Source of the DNA: Nymphalis io
Lineage: Eukaryota; Arthropoda; Insecta; Lepidoptera; Nymphalidae
Length of the DNA: 64,000 bases
Assembly: GCF_905147045.1 (NCBI RefSeq)
Contig: NC_065917.1
Span: 1,690,501 to 1,754,500 of the forward strand
Direction: 5' to 3'
The translations under genes were made by a program, and so were the position numbers. This document shows positions 40,386-52,031 of this stretch, one piece after another. The number at the start of each line of letters is the position of its first letter. Position 1 is the stretch's first letter. The notes beneath the pieces were generated by a model. The model did not search any database and had not been told where the DNA came from. It saw nothing but the letters and a program-made list of their open reading frames with translations.

Positions 40386-41694
40386 CTGACTTACCCAGAA
40401 TCTAGAGAAATTCAGTCTGATTATTTAACCAAAAGAGTAATGAGGCAAATTAAGTATGTAAAAATTATAGCTTTAAATATATTATGCGAGTTATAAATCG
40501 ATGTGCTTTGCTCAGTTACAGGAAACCACAGCATCCGCCCCATACAACTAAGTAACAGCTGATATAAATAGTAAAATTAAAATTAAGAACTTTACAAATT
40601 TACTTAAAGAACTAAAACAAAAAAATATTACTTCTTATGTTAAATGATTAAAATTTAGGAACAAATTACAAAAGCTAAAAAAAAATACTTCTCACTTTGA
40701 ATAGACAATTTATTATTCTTATATATATCATGTATATATAGTTACGTTGAGATTCCTTGATCCATACAATAGCATTATTAAAAAAATAAATAAGCGCGCC
40801 CTAATTTAAAAAACCGCCATTTTGTTCAAAAGTGTTATTTTGATTTTTAAGAGTATTTGAATTATTTACATTAAATTTGTATGATTTGGTGTTCTATTTT
40901 TAAAAATACTAAAAACAAATCTTATAAAATCAGTTTCACTTCTGGCTGTTGAATATATATATATATGTATATATCTATAAGGAACCTTCCTTTGAGAAAA
41001 CCGACCCTGTTGTTTGATTTTAATTTCAAACTCATTTTATATTCATTGATCCTTAACTTGTTCGTTTCTCAACTTCTAACCGATTGTGTTTGTCTAAAAC
41101 GTGTTATGTGTTTGACCTACGTTATTTCTTTTATATTATTTTTGTAACAATAATGAATTATTAAATCAATATATATTTACTAAATGACCCGGTAAACGTT
41201 GTTCTGCCATATAAATTATATTTACTGAATATTTTGGATTTTAATTGAAAAGTAACGAATTTAATGTGTGCGGTATGTCAGAAAACGGAAAGAAGCGTTG
41301 TAGACGATGACCGCCGATAAAAACAAAAAAAAACGCCAACCATTCATTTTCTCAATTCAATGTACTTCATTAATGTAATTGACATATTCATTGTTTGATT
41401 AAAAGTTAAATGTAAAGTGAATTTTTTTATCCTACAGCAGTTAATTAATTTCGAAGAGCAATTGAGTGTTCGATTTTTTTTTGTTAGTCCGTCTTTACCC
41501 AACACAAATAAGCTCGATGGTTTGCCCACCCGAAAACATGCCACGTCCGTGTGATAAGCATGGTGTGCCCAAATCTAAGCCACAAACGGACATTGTTTGG
41601 CCTTGCGACTTATTGATTGTCATTATACATATATGCATAAAGCACCACCCTGCGAATTTTTTCATGGTTTATTTATTATTGTTTTCTTAGGTTA
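40386..41694. other. Long non-coding stretch
   Basis: No supportable gene. TGACCCGGTAAACGTTGTTC near 41184 resembles sequence common in lepidopteran repeats, without a second copy here. Confidence 0.35.
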
Positions 41695-42060
41695 TGTCTA
41701 CGGATTTTGTGTGTGAGTGGTGACTCATCGTACATTCGTCCCACATTATGAGACAGAACTTTTGAAAAAGGTGGTCCGTTATTTGTTTTCTTTATAATAT
41801 TGGTAGATGGTCTCCCCCACCCATATACATTGGCACTATAAAAATATTAACCATAGATCGCGAATGCGCCACCAACCTTGGGAACTAAAGTGTCCCTTGT
41901 GCCTGTAGTTACACCGGCTTCATCGCCCTTTAAGCCGGAACAACAATATTAAATATTGCTGTTCGGCGGTAGAATATGGAATAAACATAGTACATACGAA
42001 TGGAACATAATCTTTGCGCTGGCTATTTCGCTGTCGCATCGTTGGCCATCACCGTAAATT
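41695..42060 (+). repeat. Family X repeat interrupted by a family A copy
   Basis: 41695-41760 (CGTACATTCGTCCCACATTA) and 41980-42060 (ATAGTACATACGAATGGAAC, CGCTGTCGCATCGTTGGCCA) correspond to adjacent blocks at 59845-60000. Family A sits between them here. Confidence 0.55.
41817..41975 (-). mobile_element. Family A element nested in family X
   Basis: CATATACATTGGCACTATAA, GCGCCACCAACCTTGGGAAC and TGCTGTTCGGCGGTAGAATA on the minus strand. Confidence 0.65.
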
Positions 42061-42636
42061 TTCTTCTTGCGCTTGAATTTTCATTTTACCGTGACTCCTA
42101 AGTTCTTAATTTAAATTAATCCTTTTATAATTCCAGTGAGGCAACCACGTCTTTTTATTGCCTTTCAATCGATTCAATTATTAGCAACTAAAAGTTTCTA
42201 TTAAAACAGGCAAAAAAGAATTACTGGCAAATATTTTTTGAAATATAGTTTAATATTTTACACAACTCGAGCTGATTCTGTTCAAAGGTGACGCTGCTAA
42301 CAGAATTCATATGGAATTAAGTTTACTTATTGCATTAATTAATTTTATTTTATTCAGAATTTCAGAAGAAATTCAGAATGATATTATTTCTAAAGAATTT
42401 TATTTTATTTTGAATGTTGTCAAAGTAATTTAAACCCTTTAACAATAAATTAAACGTCAAAAATGTCTTTAAAAGTTTCAAACAATCAAAACAGAGTCTA
42501 CTATAAATTAAATATTGTTATAATAGCTTGTTAAATAATGGTCATTGATTTTGTTTTATAAATGATTTTTTTGAGGCTGAGCATATGATTATAATATCAC
42601 TTCTCTGATTATACTGTCAATAGTAAACACTCGTGT

Positions 42637-42671
42637 TGACTGCCTCGTTGGTCAAGTGGCTTGATGTAAGA
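42637..42671 (+). mobile_element. Family C head scrap
   Basis: GTTGACTGCCTCGTTGGTCA and AGTGGCTTGATGTAAG only; the rest is absent. Confidence 0.5.
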
Positions 42672-43347
42672 TGTGTATGATAGATCATTGATGACAAGCA
42701 GAAAGAAATCAGTGTTCAACTACAAAGCTGGCCCTTTAAATGTAATTAAAGTTACGCGTAATAAGTTAATAATGACAAACCGGACTCCGGAAGTCGAGCT
42801 CTCCTAACCGTTTGAGGAGAAAGTTTATGGTAGCTGTACAACCACGATCCAAAGGGGATTGGCATACGCATGGAATTTTTAACAGCACATGCCTATAATA
42901 TGTATAATAATAATATTTGAATTTTCCAGACAATTTCGTTAAACTTAGAAAATTTTATAAACACACAATGTCGGGACGGGGTAGTTGTCTACATATACGA
43001 CGACTTTCATTAGTCTAGTCCATAGGGCTGACATGGCTTCGGCTTTTTTTTTCACATATTATTTTTGTTATATTATTTAATGACAAATACAGCTCTCTTT
43101 GATATTTGCTTGTATCTGTTCTGTTTATGCTACCAGTGATATTTCTTATGTAGGCAAACAAGGAAGCTCAGCTGATGGAAAGTGTACCTCATGGACTCAA
43201 CACCAAAGATTCGGTGTTGCCAGCTTTTCAAAATACTATTACATAAATTTAAAAAAAAAACATAATCATGATTATGCGACATTATCGCACTGTAATCAAC
43301 ACTCGGAAACTTCGCGCCAAAACGGTGCCTAGATGATGAAATAAAAC
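42672..43347. other. Non-coding stretch, nothing recognised
   Basis: The open frame 43099-43332 has no domain features. No repeat identified. Confidence 0.35.
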
Positions 43348-43415
43348 ACATGCAGGTTTCTTTACAATGTTTTCCTTCACCGTCAAACACGAGATGAATT
43401 ATAAAAACAATTGAA
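43348..43415 (-). mobile_element. Family B SINE middle scrap
   Basis: ACACATGCAGGTTTCTTTAC, TTCCTTCACCGTCAAACACG and AGATGAATTATAAAAACA. Confidence 0.6.
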
Positions 43416-43755
43416 ATTCAACTCCATGACATATATAAAATTAGCAACAGAAAATACGACGCGCTGAGCTGTATAAAAATAAAGATTCTATCTGACCGGC
43501 GTTAATTGAAAGATCGGGGAGGCTGGGATAAAAAGCATATGAATCAATTGGTCAGCGATTGTCCGTTCACCCCTAACCTCCCTTATTTTTTCACCAATAA
43601 TTATTGTTAGAGGAAAAACGCTTTATGATTTTAACCTTCGGAATATTGGGATAAATATATTTTATAATGATTTATTTGGTACAGTGGACGAAGCAAGTGT
43701 GTTTTAAATAAAGGTTGTGGATTCTGTATTAACATGAATTACATTTTTCAAGTGA

Positions 43756-44080
43756 AAACTTCTTTAGACGCATTGCTAGTTTATCGTAGGGGATAGACTC
43801 ACCGACATGCTAATGTTAATATCATGAAATCGTTGAAAGTACAAATAATTTAAGTATTGTGGAAATTAATGAGTATAGTATATAAAAATAATATAAGCTG
43901 TTATAATATTTCGTATCGAGTTTGCGACATACTGTGTATTTTCATGAATAAAAATCTATATAATAAAAAGGGATAGAATTATTACTTGAAGTGCTAATCA
44001 ATGTGGAAATCGGACAAATATATTTAACAGTTTCAAGTTTTCACTTCCACCGACAGTCCCTATGACTGCCTGATTTATAA
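43756..44080 (+). repeat. Family J dispersed repeat, copy 2
   Basis: Same order as 549-883: TATCGTAGGGGATAGACTCA, TGAAATCGTTGAAAGTACAA, ATAGAATTATTACTTGAAGT, CAGTCCCTATGACTGCCTG. It lacks a short segment found in copy 1 after GATAGACTC. Confidence 0.6.
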
Positions 44081-44658
44081 TATTTAATGTCGAAATAAAT
44101 TTTCTTGTAGAAAGAGCAAGATAGCTCATGTATAGCATACGTGCAAGGATTCGAAGATCATTTCCATTCGAGCACCGCCAATTTTTTAGGTGGTAATTTT
44201 GTTTTCACATTTTTAACTGAAAAATATAACATCGTGAGAAAACATATGACGGCGCCTGCGATAGATCAGCACACCCGTCATCATTAGGAGCTTCTGGTAC
44301 AGGGTCCACGGCGTAGGTCTCAGGCAATTAACCACAAAGATACAGTATGATAATTCTTGTATTTTATGTAAGTAATCAGAAATAACAAATTACAAGATAG
44401 GTATATTGTAACTAACAGAGTTGCGTGAACCAACAATCCCGTTTGGAAGGTCCGAACTGTATCGCTCTCTGTAATGCATTAAGCTTCCGACTCCAACCTC
44501 TCTCCAACCATTTAAATGTGACAGTTACTCCGAACGATTCTGATCACGTGACGCGTTACGTCACGGCGTTCACACCCCACCATTACAACAAAGTCAACAG
44601 AGTTACTAATTATTCGTAATCGACGATATATATATGTTCAAAAACTGACTAGTATCAG
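44081..44658. other. Non-coding stretch, nothing recognised
   Basis: No gene or repeat identified. Confidence 0.35.
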
Positions 44659-45186
44659 TGTAATACACTGGCTCACTCACTCACCCTTCAAAATAATAAT
44701 TTGTCGAGATGGCCCAGTGGTAAGAACGCGTGAATCTTAACCGATAATCGTGGGTTCAAACCCGGGCAAGTACCACTGAATTTTCATGTGCTAAATTTGT
44801 GATTATAATTCATCTCGTGCTTTATGTTGAAGGAAAACATCGTGACGAAACCTGCATGTGTCTAATTTCACTGAAATTCTGCCACGTGTATTCCACCAAA
44901 CCGCATTGGAGCAGCGTGGTGGAATAAGCTCAAAACCTTCTCCTCAAAAAGGGACAGGTGGCCTTAGCCCAGCAGTGGGATATTCACAGGCTGTTACGGT
45001 TGTATGAAAGCATACCGAGTTTCTCGCCGTTTGTTCTCGGAAGAATCTATATTTCATACAGGTTTAACATTAAATTTAATTCAATATTGTACGAATAGTG
45101 CCGTGTTCAAATATGAAAAAAATTGTGGTAGATAATATGATGAGCTGGTGGTGCCTATCCAGGCTTGCACAAAGCCCTACCACCAA
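44659..45186 (-). mobile_element. Family A element broken by a family B insertion
   Basis: Left scrap 44659-44690 (ACACTGGCTCACTCACTCAC) and right scrap near 45135-45186 (CTTGCACAAAGCCCTACCAC) are parts of one family A orientation. Family B and extra sequence lie between them. Confidence 0.5.
44704..45003 (+). mobile_element. Family B SINE, full length
   Basis: A box TGGCCCAGTGG and B box GGTTCAAACCC are intact. The body is near consensus and the tail is AGCCCAGCAGTGGGATATTC followed by ACAGGCTGTTACGG. Confidence 0.82.
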
Positions 45187-45539
45187 ATATATTATATAAT
45201 AATAAATTTGAAATCCTTCAAGAATGTGAGCAATTTTTTTTTAATTCGACTTCACACTTAACCCTATATATATGTATATAGATATGTATAATCACGCTTT
45301 CAAGGGAGAGGCATTCCACGTCCTTTTATTAACCTGTCAATGAAATTAAACACTAAAAATCTGCAGACTGGGGGTCGAAATGACATAAATTGTTCACGTG
45401 CCGGCGAAAGGGTTAATAGAAGGTTTTAAGGTTTGCCAGCCATTGGACCTAAAGATATATTATAATCTATGTATTAACCAGCGTTATATTAAGCAATTAT
45501 ATTATATTATATAATTATATACATAAGCGTGTTTTTTTA
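45187..45539. other. Non-coding stretch, nothing recognised
   Basis: AT-rich; no gene or repeat identified. Confidence 0.35.
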
Positions 45540-45775
45540 AATGTATAGGCTAGCGCTTGACTTTTATTACACCTGATGGAAAGTGAAGATACAGTCTAAG
45601 GTGGAGCGCGCTTGCCTAGAAGATGCCTATTCACTCTTAAATTAAAGGTATCCATAGGTGGTGGGGAAAACGAATTTCGGGAGGGCATTCCAGACTTTAG
45701 CGGTGCGTATCAGAAACGAGGAAGCAAATTGTTTCGTACGTGTCTTAGATGCGTCAACTAAGTACGGGTGCAGTT
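45540..45775 (-). mobile_element. LINE 3' end fragment (group L2)
   Basis: Inverted relative of 28180-28560. The minus strand encodes a version of TRTKRF.SSFLIRTAK.WN and ends with CATCAGGTGTAATAAAAGTC and AAGCGCTAGCC. The frame is damaged. Confidence 0.7.
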
Positions 45776-45795
45776 CTTGACGATGCCTCACAGTT

Positions 45796-45880
45796 CTGTG
45801 GTAAAAAGAACGCGTGAACCTGAACTGATGATCGTGGGTTCAAACCCGGGCGAGTCCCAGTAAATTTTCATGTGCTTTAC
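45796..45880 (+). mobile_element. Family B SINE head
   Basis: AAGAACGCGTGAACCTGAAC, GTGGGTTCAAACCCGGGCGA and TTTTCATGTGC. The 3' part is absent. Confidence 0.6.
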
Positions 45881-46889
45881 TTTAATTAAGATTCACACGT
45901 CAGTAATGACATAATTTGTGTTTTTTTTTTTATTATTTAGATCCACATGTTAGAGCAAGACAGTTAAAATAAAACAGTTTAAAAAAGTCTATATCGTTCC
46001 TTGGGATTCAAGCTTGTTTCATAACGAATCTTAATATAATATAAAAAGCTTAGTGTACGAATACTTTTTACACTCACCGTAATTAATTATATCGATCAAT
46101 GAAATCATTTGTACACAATACCAAAAATAATAGACACACCACATGATCAACGATTTGTTTCTAGATCTTTCATAAGGTTTCCACGCGAGTGGAACGCATG
46201 CTATTATCAAGATGTATTGCATATTCTATGGATACGAGGCTTACAATCCTATGTCTCAATTTTTATCGCTTTATATACTTTTATTATAATTAGGTTCAAA
46301 ATTCTGCTCGTGAAATATACGAGAGCTTTTCTAAATTATTTTTACGATATTTTAATATATTTTCTATGAATTAAAATAAGGTCTTATATTGTGCGTAATT
46401 TTTTATATATATATGACATTTGCATACCATCTTATGGTTGTTGAGGGGGGATTTTAACCATAGTAACACCAAAATATATATATATATATATTTATTAACA
46501 TGTAGTGTTATGAGAAATAAAGGCTTTATTATTATTATTATAACACCAAAAATATTATATAAAATTAAAATGAAAAAATCAAAATACACACTTCAAATTT
46601 ATATCAAAAATTGACTATGCATAGTATCTAATAATATTTAATCTGAATTAATTATAGAGTAAAAAAAAACCATCAAAAATGTACCTACAACTTTGCAAAT
46701 AAATAGTTTTAATTTGAAAATTAAAAATGGCCGTCACCGAGGCCGATATATCCGTGAAAAACCGAAACGAACTATCATTGAACAAAATTATTAACAAAAG
46801 GCCAGTAAATAATCGACTTAAATATATATAATACTACTACTACTTTTCCTATTAAAATAATATATAGCAACGAAGTATATAGTAAACGT
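45881..46889. other. Long AT-rich non-coding stretch
   Basis: Short TA and ATT runs; no gene or family identified. Confidence 0.4.
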
Positions 46890-47180
46890 ATACAAGGGAG
46901 TAGAGAGCAGAGACATGACGTCATAAGAGAGCAAAGACATGACGTCATAAGAGAGCAGAGACATGACGTCATAAGAGAGCAGAGACATGGCGTCATAAGA
47001 GAGCAGAGACATGTCGTCATAAGAGAGCAGAGACATGGCGTCATAAGAGAGCAGAGACATGGCGTCATAAGAGAGCAGAGACATGGCGTCATAAGAGAGC
47101 AGAGACATGGCGTCATAAGAGAGCAGAGACATGACGTCATAAGAGAGCATCATGACGCATGTTCCGTCACGGCAAACGAG
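46890..47180 (+). repeat. 24-bp tandem array built on ATGACGTCAT
   Basis: Ten head-to-tail 24-bp units of the form GAGAGCAGAGACATGRCGTC plus ATAA. Units 1, 2, 3 and 10 carry the perfect palindrome ATGACGTCAT, five carry ATGGCGTCAT and one ATGTCGTCAT. The flanks (GAAGTATATAGTAAACG on the left, TTCCGTCACGGCAAACGAG on the right) are those of the dispersed repeat at 7993, 25940 and 34145, so one internal segment of that repeat has been amplified. TGACGTCA is the classical CREB/ATF site; binding is not shown. Confidence 0.9.
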
Positions 47181-47605
47181 CCTAACCGATAGTTATTTGA
47201 AGCAAATAAAATAGTAATTACGTAATAAGTTTAAATGTCCGACGTTATGTTCCCGAAATAGCTGTTCTGGGACCAAGCGGCCTGACCAAGGCCATCTGGA
47301 AATTAACGAGGGAAAAATTAGTGGGGGGCTGCGAAACGTCAATTACGAATGTCTGCGTTGTATCAGTCTTTTTCGAGCTCAGCGTAGATGTATAAATTAT
47401 ACAGGATGTTTGATTTTATTTGGAAATATATGAAGAATTTTAAATCTAAAATGTCAGTTTGTCTGTAGACAACTTATTATTATTTGTATATTAATTAATA
47501 GTTGATTTCCGGTCAACATTGATTTTCAAAAATTAAATATTTATAAGGCATTTTATATTTATTTAGCTGAACCGGTTCATCTCTTTCTATTATATTTTTG
47601 CTTAA
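47181..47605. other. Non-coding stretch, nothing recognised
   Basis: No gene or repeat identified. Confidence 0.35.
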
Positions 47606-47670
47606 TGGTAGGGCTTTGTGCGATCTAGACTGGGTACCACTTACGCATGACATATTCAACCGTCAAACAT
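47606..47670 (+). mobile_element. Family A 5' scrap
   Basis: TTAATGGTAGGGCTTTGTGC and CTGGGTACCACTTACGCATG, diverged. Confidence 0.45.
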
Positions 47671-47802
47671 ATAACTAACTGATACTTCGAGCGTTAGACA
47701 AGTAGGCGTAAGATTTCGAGCGTCAGATGACGTCAGCGTGAGATTAGTAATGTAAGTGCGTTGATGTGTGCGTGAAATACACGAGCTTTTTTAATGTTAG
47801 AG

Positions 47803-47925
47803 GGGGAAAACGTGCAGGGGTCTCACTTGATAGAAAGTGAGTACCAACGCCCATGAACCATGGACACTTTCAACAGCCGAAGACTTGCAAGCGCGTTGCC
47901 GGCCTTTAAAACACGCTTAATCATG
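47803..47925 (-). mobile_element. LINE 3' fragment (third type)
   Basis: CACTTGATAGAAAGTGAGTA, CCCATGAACCATGGACACTT and CAAGCGCGTTGCCGGCCTTT. The last phrase is a familiar piece of lepidopteran LINE 3' regions. No other copy in the window. Confidence 0.5.
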
Positions 47926-48017
47926 TTTATACGTCAATTCTCGTAAGTACCTTAGTGCAATTTTTTTTATTTATGTATTATGTATATAAAGAACCATTTT
48001 ATATACATAATATATAA

Positions 48018-48200
48018 TAGTTTTCGCCCGCAGCTTTATCCGCTTGTTGGGACGGTGTTAGGTATAAAAAAGTAGCCCAATCCCCTCCTTGCGGTACAAG
48101 TTCGCTTCACGCCAAATGTAATCAAAAGTTCAGTGGTTTAGCCGTTAAGGCGTAACAGACAAAGTTACTTTCATATTTATAATATTTGTAAAGATATGAT
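48018..48200 (-). mobile_element. Helitron-like mini element, complete-looking
   Basis: AGTTTTCGCCCGCAGCTTTA at the left (inverted 3' end) and AAGGCGTAACAGACAAAGTT with TATTTATAATATTTGTA at the right (inverted 5' end). Confidence 0.55.
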
Positions 48201-48205
48201 ACTTG

Positions 48206-48206
<1 letters not shown>

Positions 48207-48237
<31 letters not shown>

Positions 48238-48280
48238 TGTATGTATGTATGTATGTATGTATGTATGTATGTATGTATGT
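48207..48280 (+). repeat. (GTAT)n microsatellite
   Basis: About 18 uninterrupted GTAT units. Confidence 0.95.
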
Positions 48281-48713
48281 CAGGTTAGATTGTTCCGTAG
48301 AAATACGTGATTGGGTACCGAGTTTTTTTAAAATAAATAGTTAAATTATTTTATCAAATTATATATACCGAACCGTTGCTCAAGAAAACGTCTCGAACAT
48401 TCGATTTAATCAATTACAAACGCGACAAGCGATGCGTGTAAACGAGACGGCAATTTTTCCTCAAACAGAGACAATGTTTTATTTAAAATCCTAATTTGCA
48501 TCGGAAACAGCGCTTCCGATGCGGACGGGACGCAACTTTTAGAAAGATTATTTTTTTCTTACGATTTTGGATTTGTGTGGACGTGACATTATAATGTTTT
48601 TTTTAAATATAAGTAGATTTGGCTTTATATAACTTAAATATATAATATACGTATGTATTAGTTAATAGTGGCTATAAATATAAACAAACCAAGCATTCTT
48701 TTTATGTTATACC
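48281..48713. other. Non-coding stretch, nothing recognised
   Basis: No gene or repeat identified. Confidence 0.35.
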
Positions 48714-49118
48714 ACCTAGGTGGTCGAGCAAATGGGCCATCTAATGGTAAGTGATCACCAACATAGATATTTGCGATTTACTGATGGTAAGGCATTAGGC
48801 AAGCTTTTAACTTACTAAAGCATTAGCAACTTTTTTTATAATATAGTTAGGCGGACGAGCATATGGGCCACCTGATGGTAAGTGGTCACCAACACCCATA
48901 GATATTGGCATTGTAAGGAATGTTAACCATCGCTTACATCAACAATGCGCCACCAACCTTGGGAACTAAGATGTTATGTCTCGTGTGCCTGTTATTACAC
49001 TGGCTCACTCTCCCTTCAAAGCGGAACACAACAACACCAAGTACTGCTGTTTTGCGGTAGAATATCTGATGAGTGGGTGGTACCTACCCAGACGAGCTCG
49101 CACAAAGCTCTACCACCA
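48714..49118 (-). mobile_element. Family A: partial copy followed by a full copy
   Basis: A 3' piece (GGGCCATCTAATGGTAAGTG) at 48714-48778 is followed by a full minus-strand copy at 48843-49118 (GGGCCACCTGATGGTAAGTG to GCTCGCACAAAGCTCTACCA). A 30-bp scrap with the same end lies at 49329-49360. Confidence 0.75.
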
Positions 49119-49579
49119 TTTATCTATGTATTATATTACGATATAAACATTACGGGTTAGTATGTATGTTATCTATATAAAGCAGTCTACGATATCTCTA
49201 ACCAAAGTTCTATTTGAACTTTAAGCTTCTCACATCTATGGAAACTTTCAAAGTTAAAGAATAAGGGTACTTACATGATAGCTTTAAGTTTATCAAAGTG
49301 TGTAAGTGATATATGAGTATAAATTGATGACGAGATTGCACAAAGCTCTACCACCAGTAAAGCTTGAAAGACTCCAAAGACTTTTTATAAGTTATACATA
49401 CATAGAACTGTCTTATCAATAGTACAATAACGTCGGACGTTACTTGAATCGTGAAATTGAATCCACCCTCGTAAAATACGCTGTTTATATCTTTATATAC
49501 ATATACATATATATAAGAATACATACATAAATTGACATCTTTTTTTTTAAATAACTTTTTCTTTATACTATCGCTTGAT

Positions 49580-49686
49580 GGTCACCACCGTCCATAGATA
49601 AGATATATTAACCGTTCTTTACATTGTCAATGTAACCTATTAAGTAATAAATTATAGAGAGTAACGGTATCTTGGTGGTACCACTC
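49580..49686. mobile_element. Degenerate family A scraps
   Basis: GATGGTCACCACCGTCCATA on the minus strand and TTGGTGGTACCACTCATC on the plus strand. Confidence 0.35.
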
Positions 49687-49900
49687 ATCAAATAATCTAA
49701 CGCCAAATATGACGAGCCGGTTGGCGTGGTTGGTAGATACTTGCCTTTCACGCTAAAGTTGTTCGATTTCCACCCAGGACAGACATTTGTGTGCACGAAC
49801 ATGTCTGTTTGTCCTGAGTCTGGGTGTAATTATCTATATAAGTATGTATTTACAAAAGAAAAGTAGTATATGTAGTATATCAGTTGTCTGGTTTCCATAG
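49687..49900 (+). mobile_element. Family D SINE, 3'-truncated, with a family A-like leader
   Basis: The SINE starts at 49709 (TGACGAGCCGGTTGGCGTGG) and stops after GTTGTCTGGTTTCCATAG. The 22 bases before it (ATCAAATAATCTAACGCCAA) also precede the copy at 52328. Confidence 0.72.
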
Positions 49901-49902
49901 TT

Positions 49903-49980
49903 ACAGTGAAACACTGATCTCTCTTTCTGCTATCATTGATCTAACATACGAAAGAAGAAGATACAGCATTCATATAAATA
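49903..49980 (+). mobile_element. Family E MITE fragment
   Basis: ACACTGATCTCTCTTTCTGC and ACGAAAGAAGAAGATACAGC match the MITE core. Confidence 0.5.
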
Positions 49981-50167
49981 AGTATAAATTCTATATCCTG
50001 TTAAATATTCAATTCGTAACGTAATAAATACTGATACGCGAGGGTAAAAAAGATATTAAGCCAATGTCACACATGTGTTCCGATGTAATATTCAGAAATT
50101 GATTTATAGATTGTAGCCGAAGGAATTGTCCTGTTACGGAGATTGAAACAGACAGAATATTTTAAGT

Positions 50168-50396
50168 AGTAGAAACATCCTGTGAATGTCTCACTGCTGG
50201 GCCAAAGCCTCCCCTCCTTTTTTTAAAAAAGTTTTGGAGCTTATTCCACCACGCAGAATTTCAGTGAAATTAGATAATTAGTTTCCTTGCGATGTTTTAC
50301 TTCACAAAAGCACATGAAAATTCAGTGATGCTTGCCCGGGTTTGAACCATCATCGGTTTAGATTCACGCGTTCTAACCACTGGGCCATCTCGGATT
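50168..50396 (-). mobile_element. Family B SINE with internal deletions
   Basis: Minus strand: TGGCCCAGTGGTTAGAACGC (A box), GGTTCAAACCCGGGCAAGC (B box region) and tail GGCCCAGCAGTGAGACATTC in variant form. About 30 bases near 50260 are missing. Confidence 0.72.
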
Positions 50397-51249
50397 AATA
50401 TTTTGAGGTTGTTTTATAAATGCAAACTGTTAACTGTAATTACTCCAATGATCGTCATGAAATTTTATATACAGTCAGAAGTACAGAAAAGGACATAGGG
50501 TACTTCAGCCCCCTCTTCCCACGCAAGTGAATCCCCGGGCGTAAACTAGTTCAACGTAATACAAAGATGAGGCACAAGAGTCAATCAGTCTATCTCACTC
50601 GCTACCCATCTCTGTCTAACGCTTAAGAAAACAGCGATTAGCACAAAGAATGTACGGAACCCCATTTGTATGCTTATTAGCGATCCCCGGACACTTGACA
50701 AAACTTCGCCTATTTAGAAACGGCGTGATTTATAAACGAAAGCGATGTATATTTAAATTTAACTCGAAAATTTTAATTAGTCAATTCTTACTAAATATTA
50801 TATCTTCATATACAATTGAATGTTTGTACGTTTGCCCGTTCCTAAGCCGATTTTGATGAAAAATTGATGGCGTATGCTCGATTTGGTCCAAAAAAAACAA
50901 TAATTTTTCTTTGTCGTCTCGATCTTGTGGCGAGGGTACCGCTCCTTTGATTGTGTGACGGTGCACCATGAGTACTACATATACTACTCTACTTCATGTG
51001 AAGTAAACATAAACACGTTTTTCCAGTAGTAAACATAAACTAAAAAAGGGGAATAAGCTCTCAAACCGTCTGGTTGTCCATTTATTGTGAAGAAGGTTTA
51101 AAGTCAAGTCCTGTGCATGCTCTCCGAAAACTTGTTGAATAACGTCAGACACACTACTTTGTACTAAACTGCAATTAATATATTATTCTACGTGTCAGCG
51201 ATGAGTCTCCATGCTCAGTGATTCACCAAGCTCAGAGCTTCAAGGTATT
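50397..51249. other. Non-coding stretch with a Helitron-like piece
   Basis: 50445-50552 (GATCGTCATGAAATTTTATA to CCGGGCGTAAACTAGTTC) has a Helitron-like 5' region and CTAGT end. The rest is unrecognised. Confidence 0.4.
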
Positions 51250-51590
51250 ATTCATTGTGGATTCGTGAAAAAATGGCGTTTTGCAAGCTGTTATCGGAAC
51301 TTGAAAAGTAAAATTGAAACGTGTATTATCGTGTATTAACTACTTAGTTAAGTGTAATAGTGTTGTGTTATAAATGGAGATCTTGAATAATGTGTGATAT
51401 TCACTATGGATTCGCGAAAAAATGGCGTTTTTAATGTCCGTGAAGTTGTTATCGGTACTTGGAAGTAAAACTAAAGTGTATATAAGTAGTTAAGTGTAAC
51501 AGTGTCGTGTTGTATATAGAGATATATTGATCGAGAAGTGTTTGTTTATAATACATCAGAGCTGTTAGCGAATCGCGTGGAATAGGGTAT
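51250..51590 (-). repeat. Two family F units in tandem
   Basis: GTGGATTCGTGAAAAAATGG (near 51259) and ATGGATTCGCGAAAAAATGG (near 51406) start two successive units. Each continues into GTTAAGTGTAA and a TATAGAGAT-like word. The second unit is fuller and ends TCAGAGCTGTTAGCGAATCG. Confidence 0.65.
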
Positions 51591-52031
51591 AGAAAGTTTG
51601 GTTAATATTTTTAAAATAATTAAATCGCTTTAATTATAAAATTACACCACACCACAAGGATCAAAGCAAAAAACTTACGGCCAAAGTCTAATTATAAAGA
51701 AAATTTTTATAGCAGCAAGATGACTACGAACATTTTACATCAAAATTTAAAGGGGATTATTTTCTGAATGGCCTTTACAAAACGTCCTTACGTTTTACAA
51801 GCGAAGACACATTTAAAAAATCTATCTATCTAGACTCTGTGTTGTCTGTGCGTTGATAGTCAGTCAGGATAAATCACCACATGTTATAAACGTCAGAATG
51901 TCTATGTCTGAACGCAATAAACTCAAAAACCACTTAATTTTAATACGGTTTTTACCAGTGAACGAAGCGATTCATGATGAGTGTTTAGGTGTATAATTCA
52001 TTAAGGTTTTGTGTAAATTGACTGAAATATG
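51591..52031. other. Non-coding stretch, nothing recognised
   Basis: No gene or repeat identified. Confidence 0.35.

Noticed and set aside
43099..43332. 77-codon frame as a small secreted protein
   Set aside because: The start is weak, no splice or domain features are visible and no cysteine pattern is convincing.
46775..47153. Open frames with MTPCLCSL or LSYDAMSL repeats
   Set aside because: They are translations of the 24-bp tandem array, whose unit length is a multiple of three and so keeps frames open.
46890..47180. CRISPR array
   Set aside because: Units are contiguous 24-bp repeats without unique spacers, and the genome is eukaryotic.
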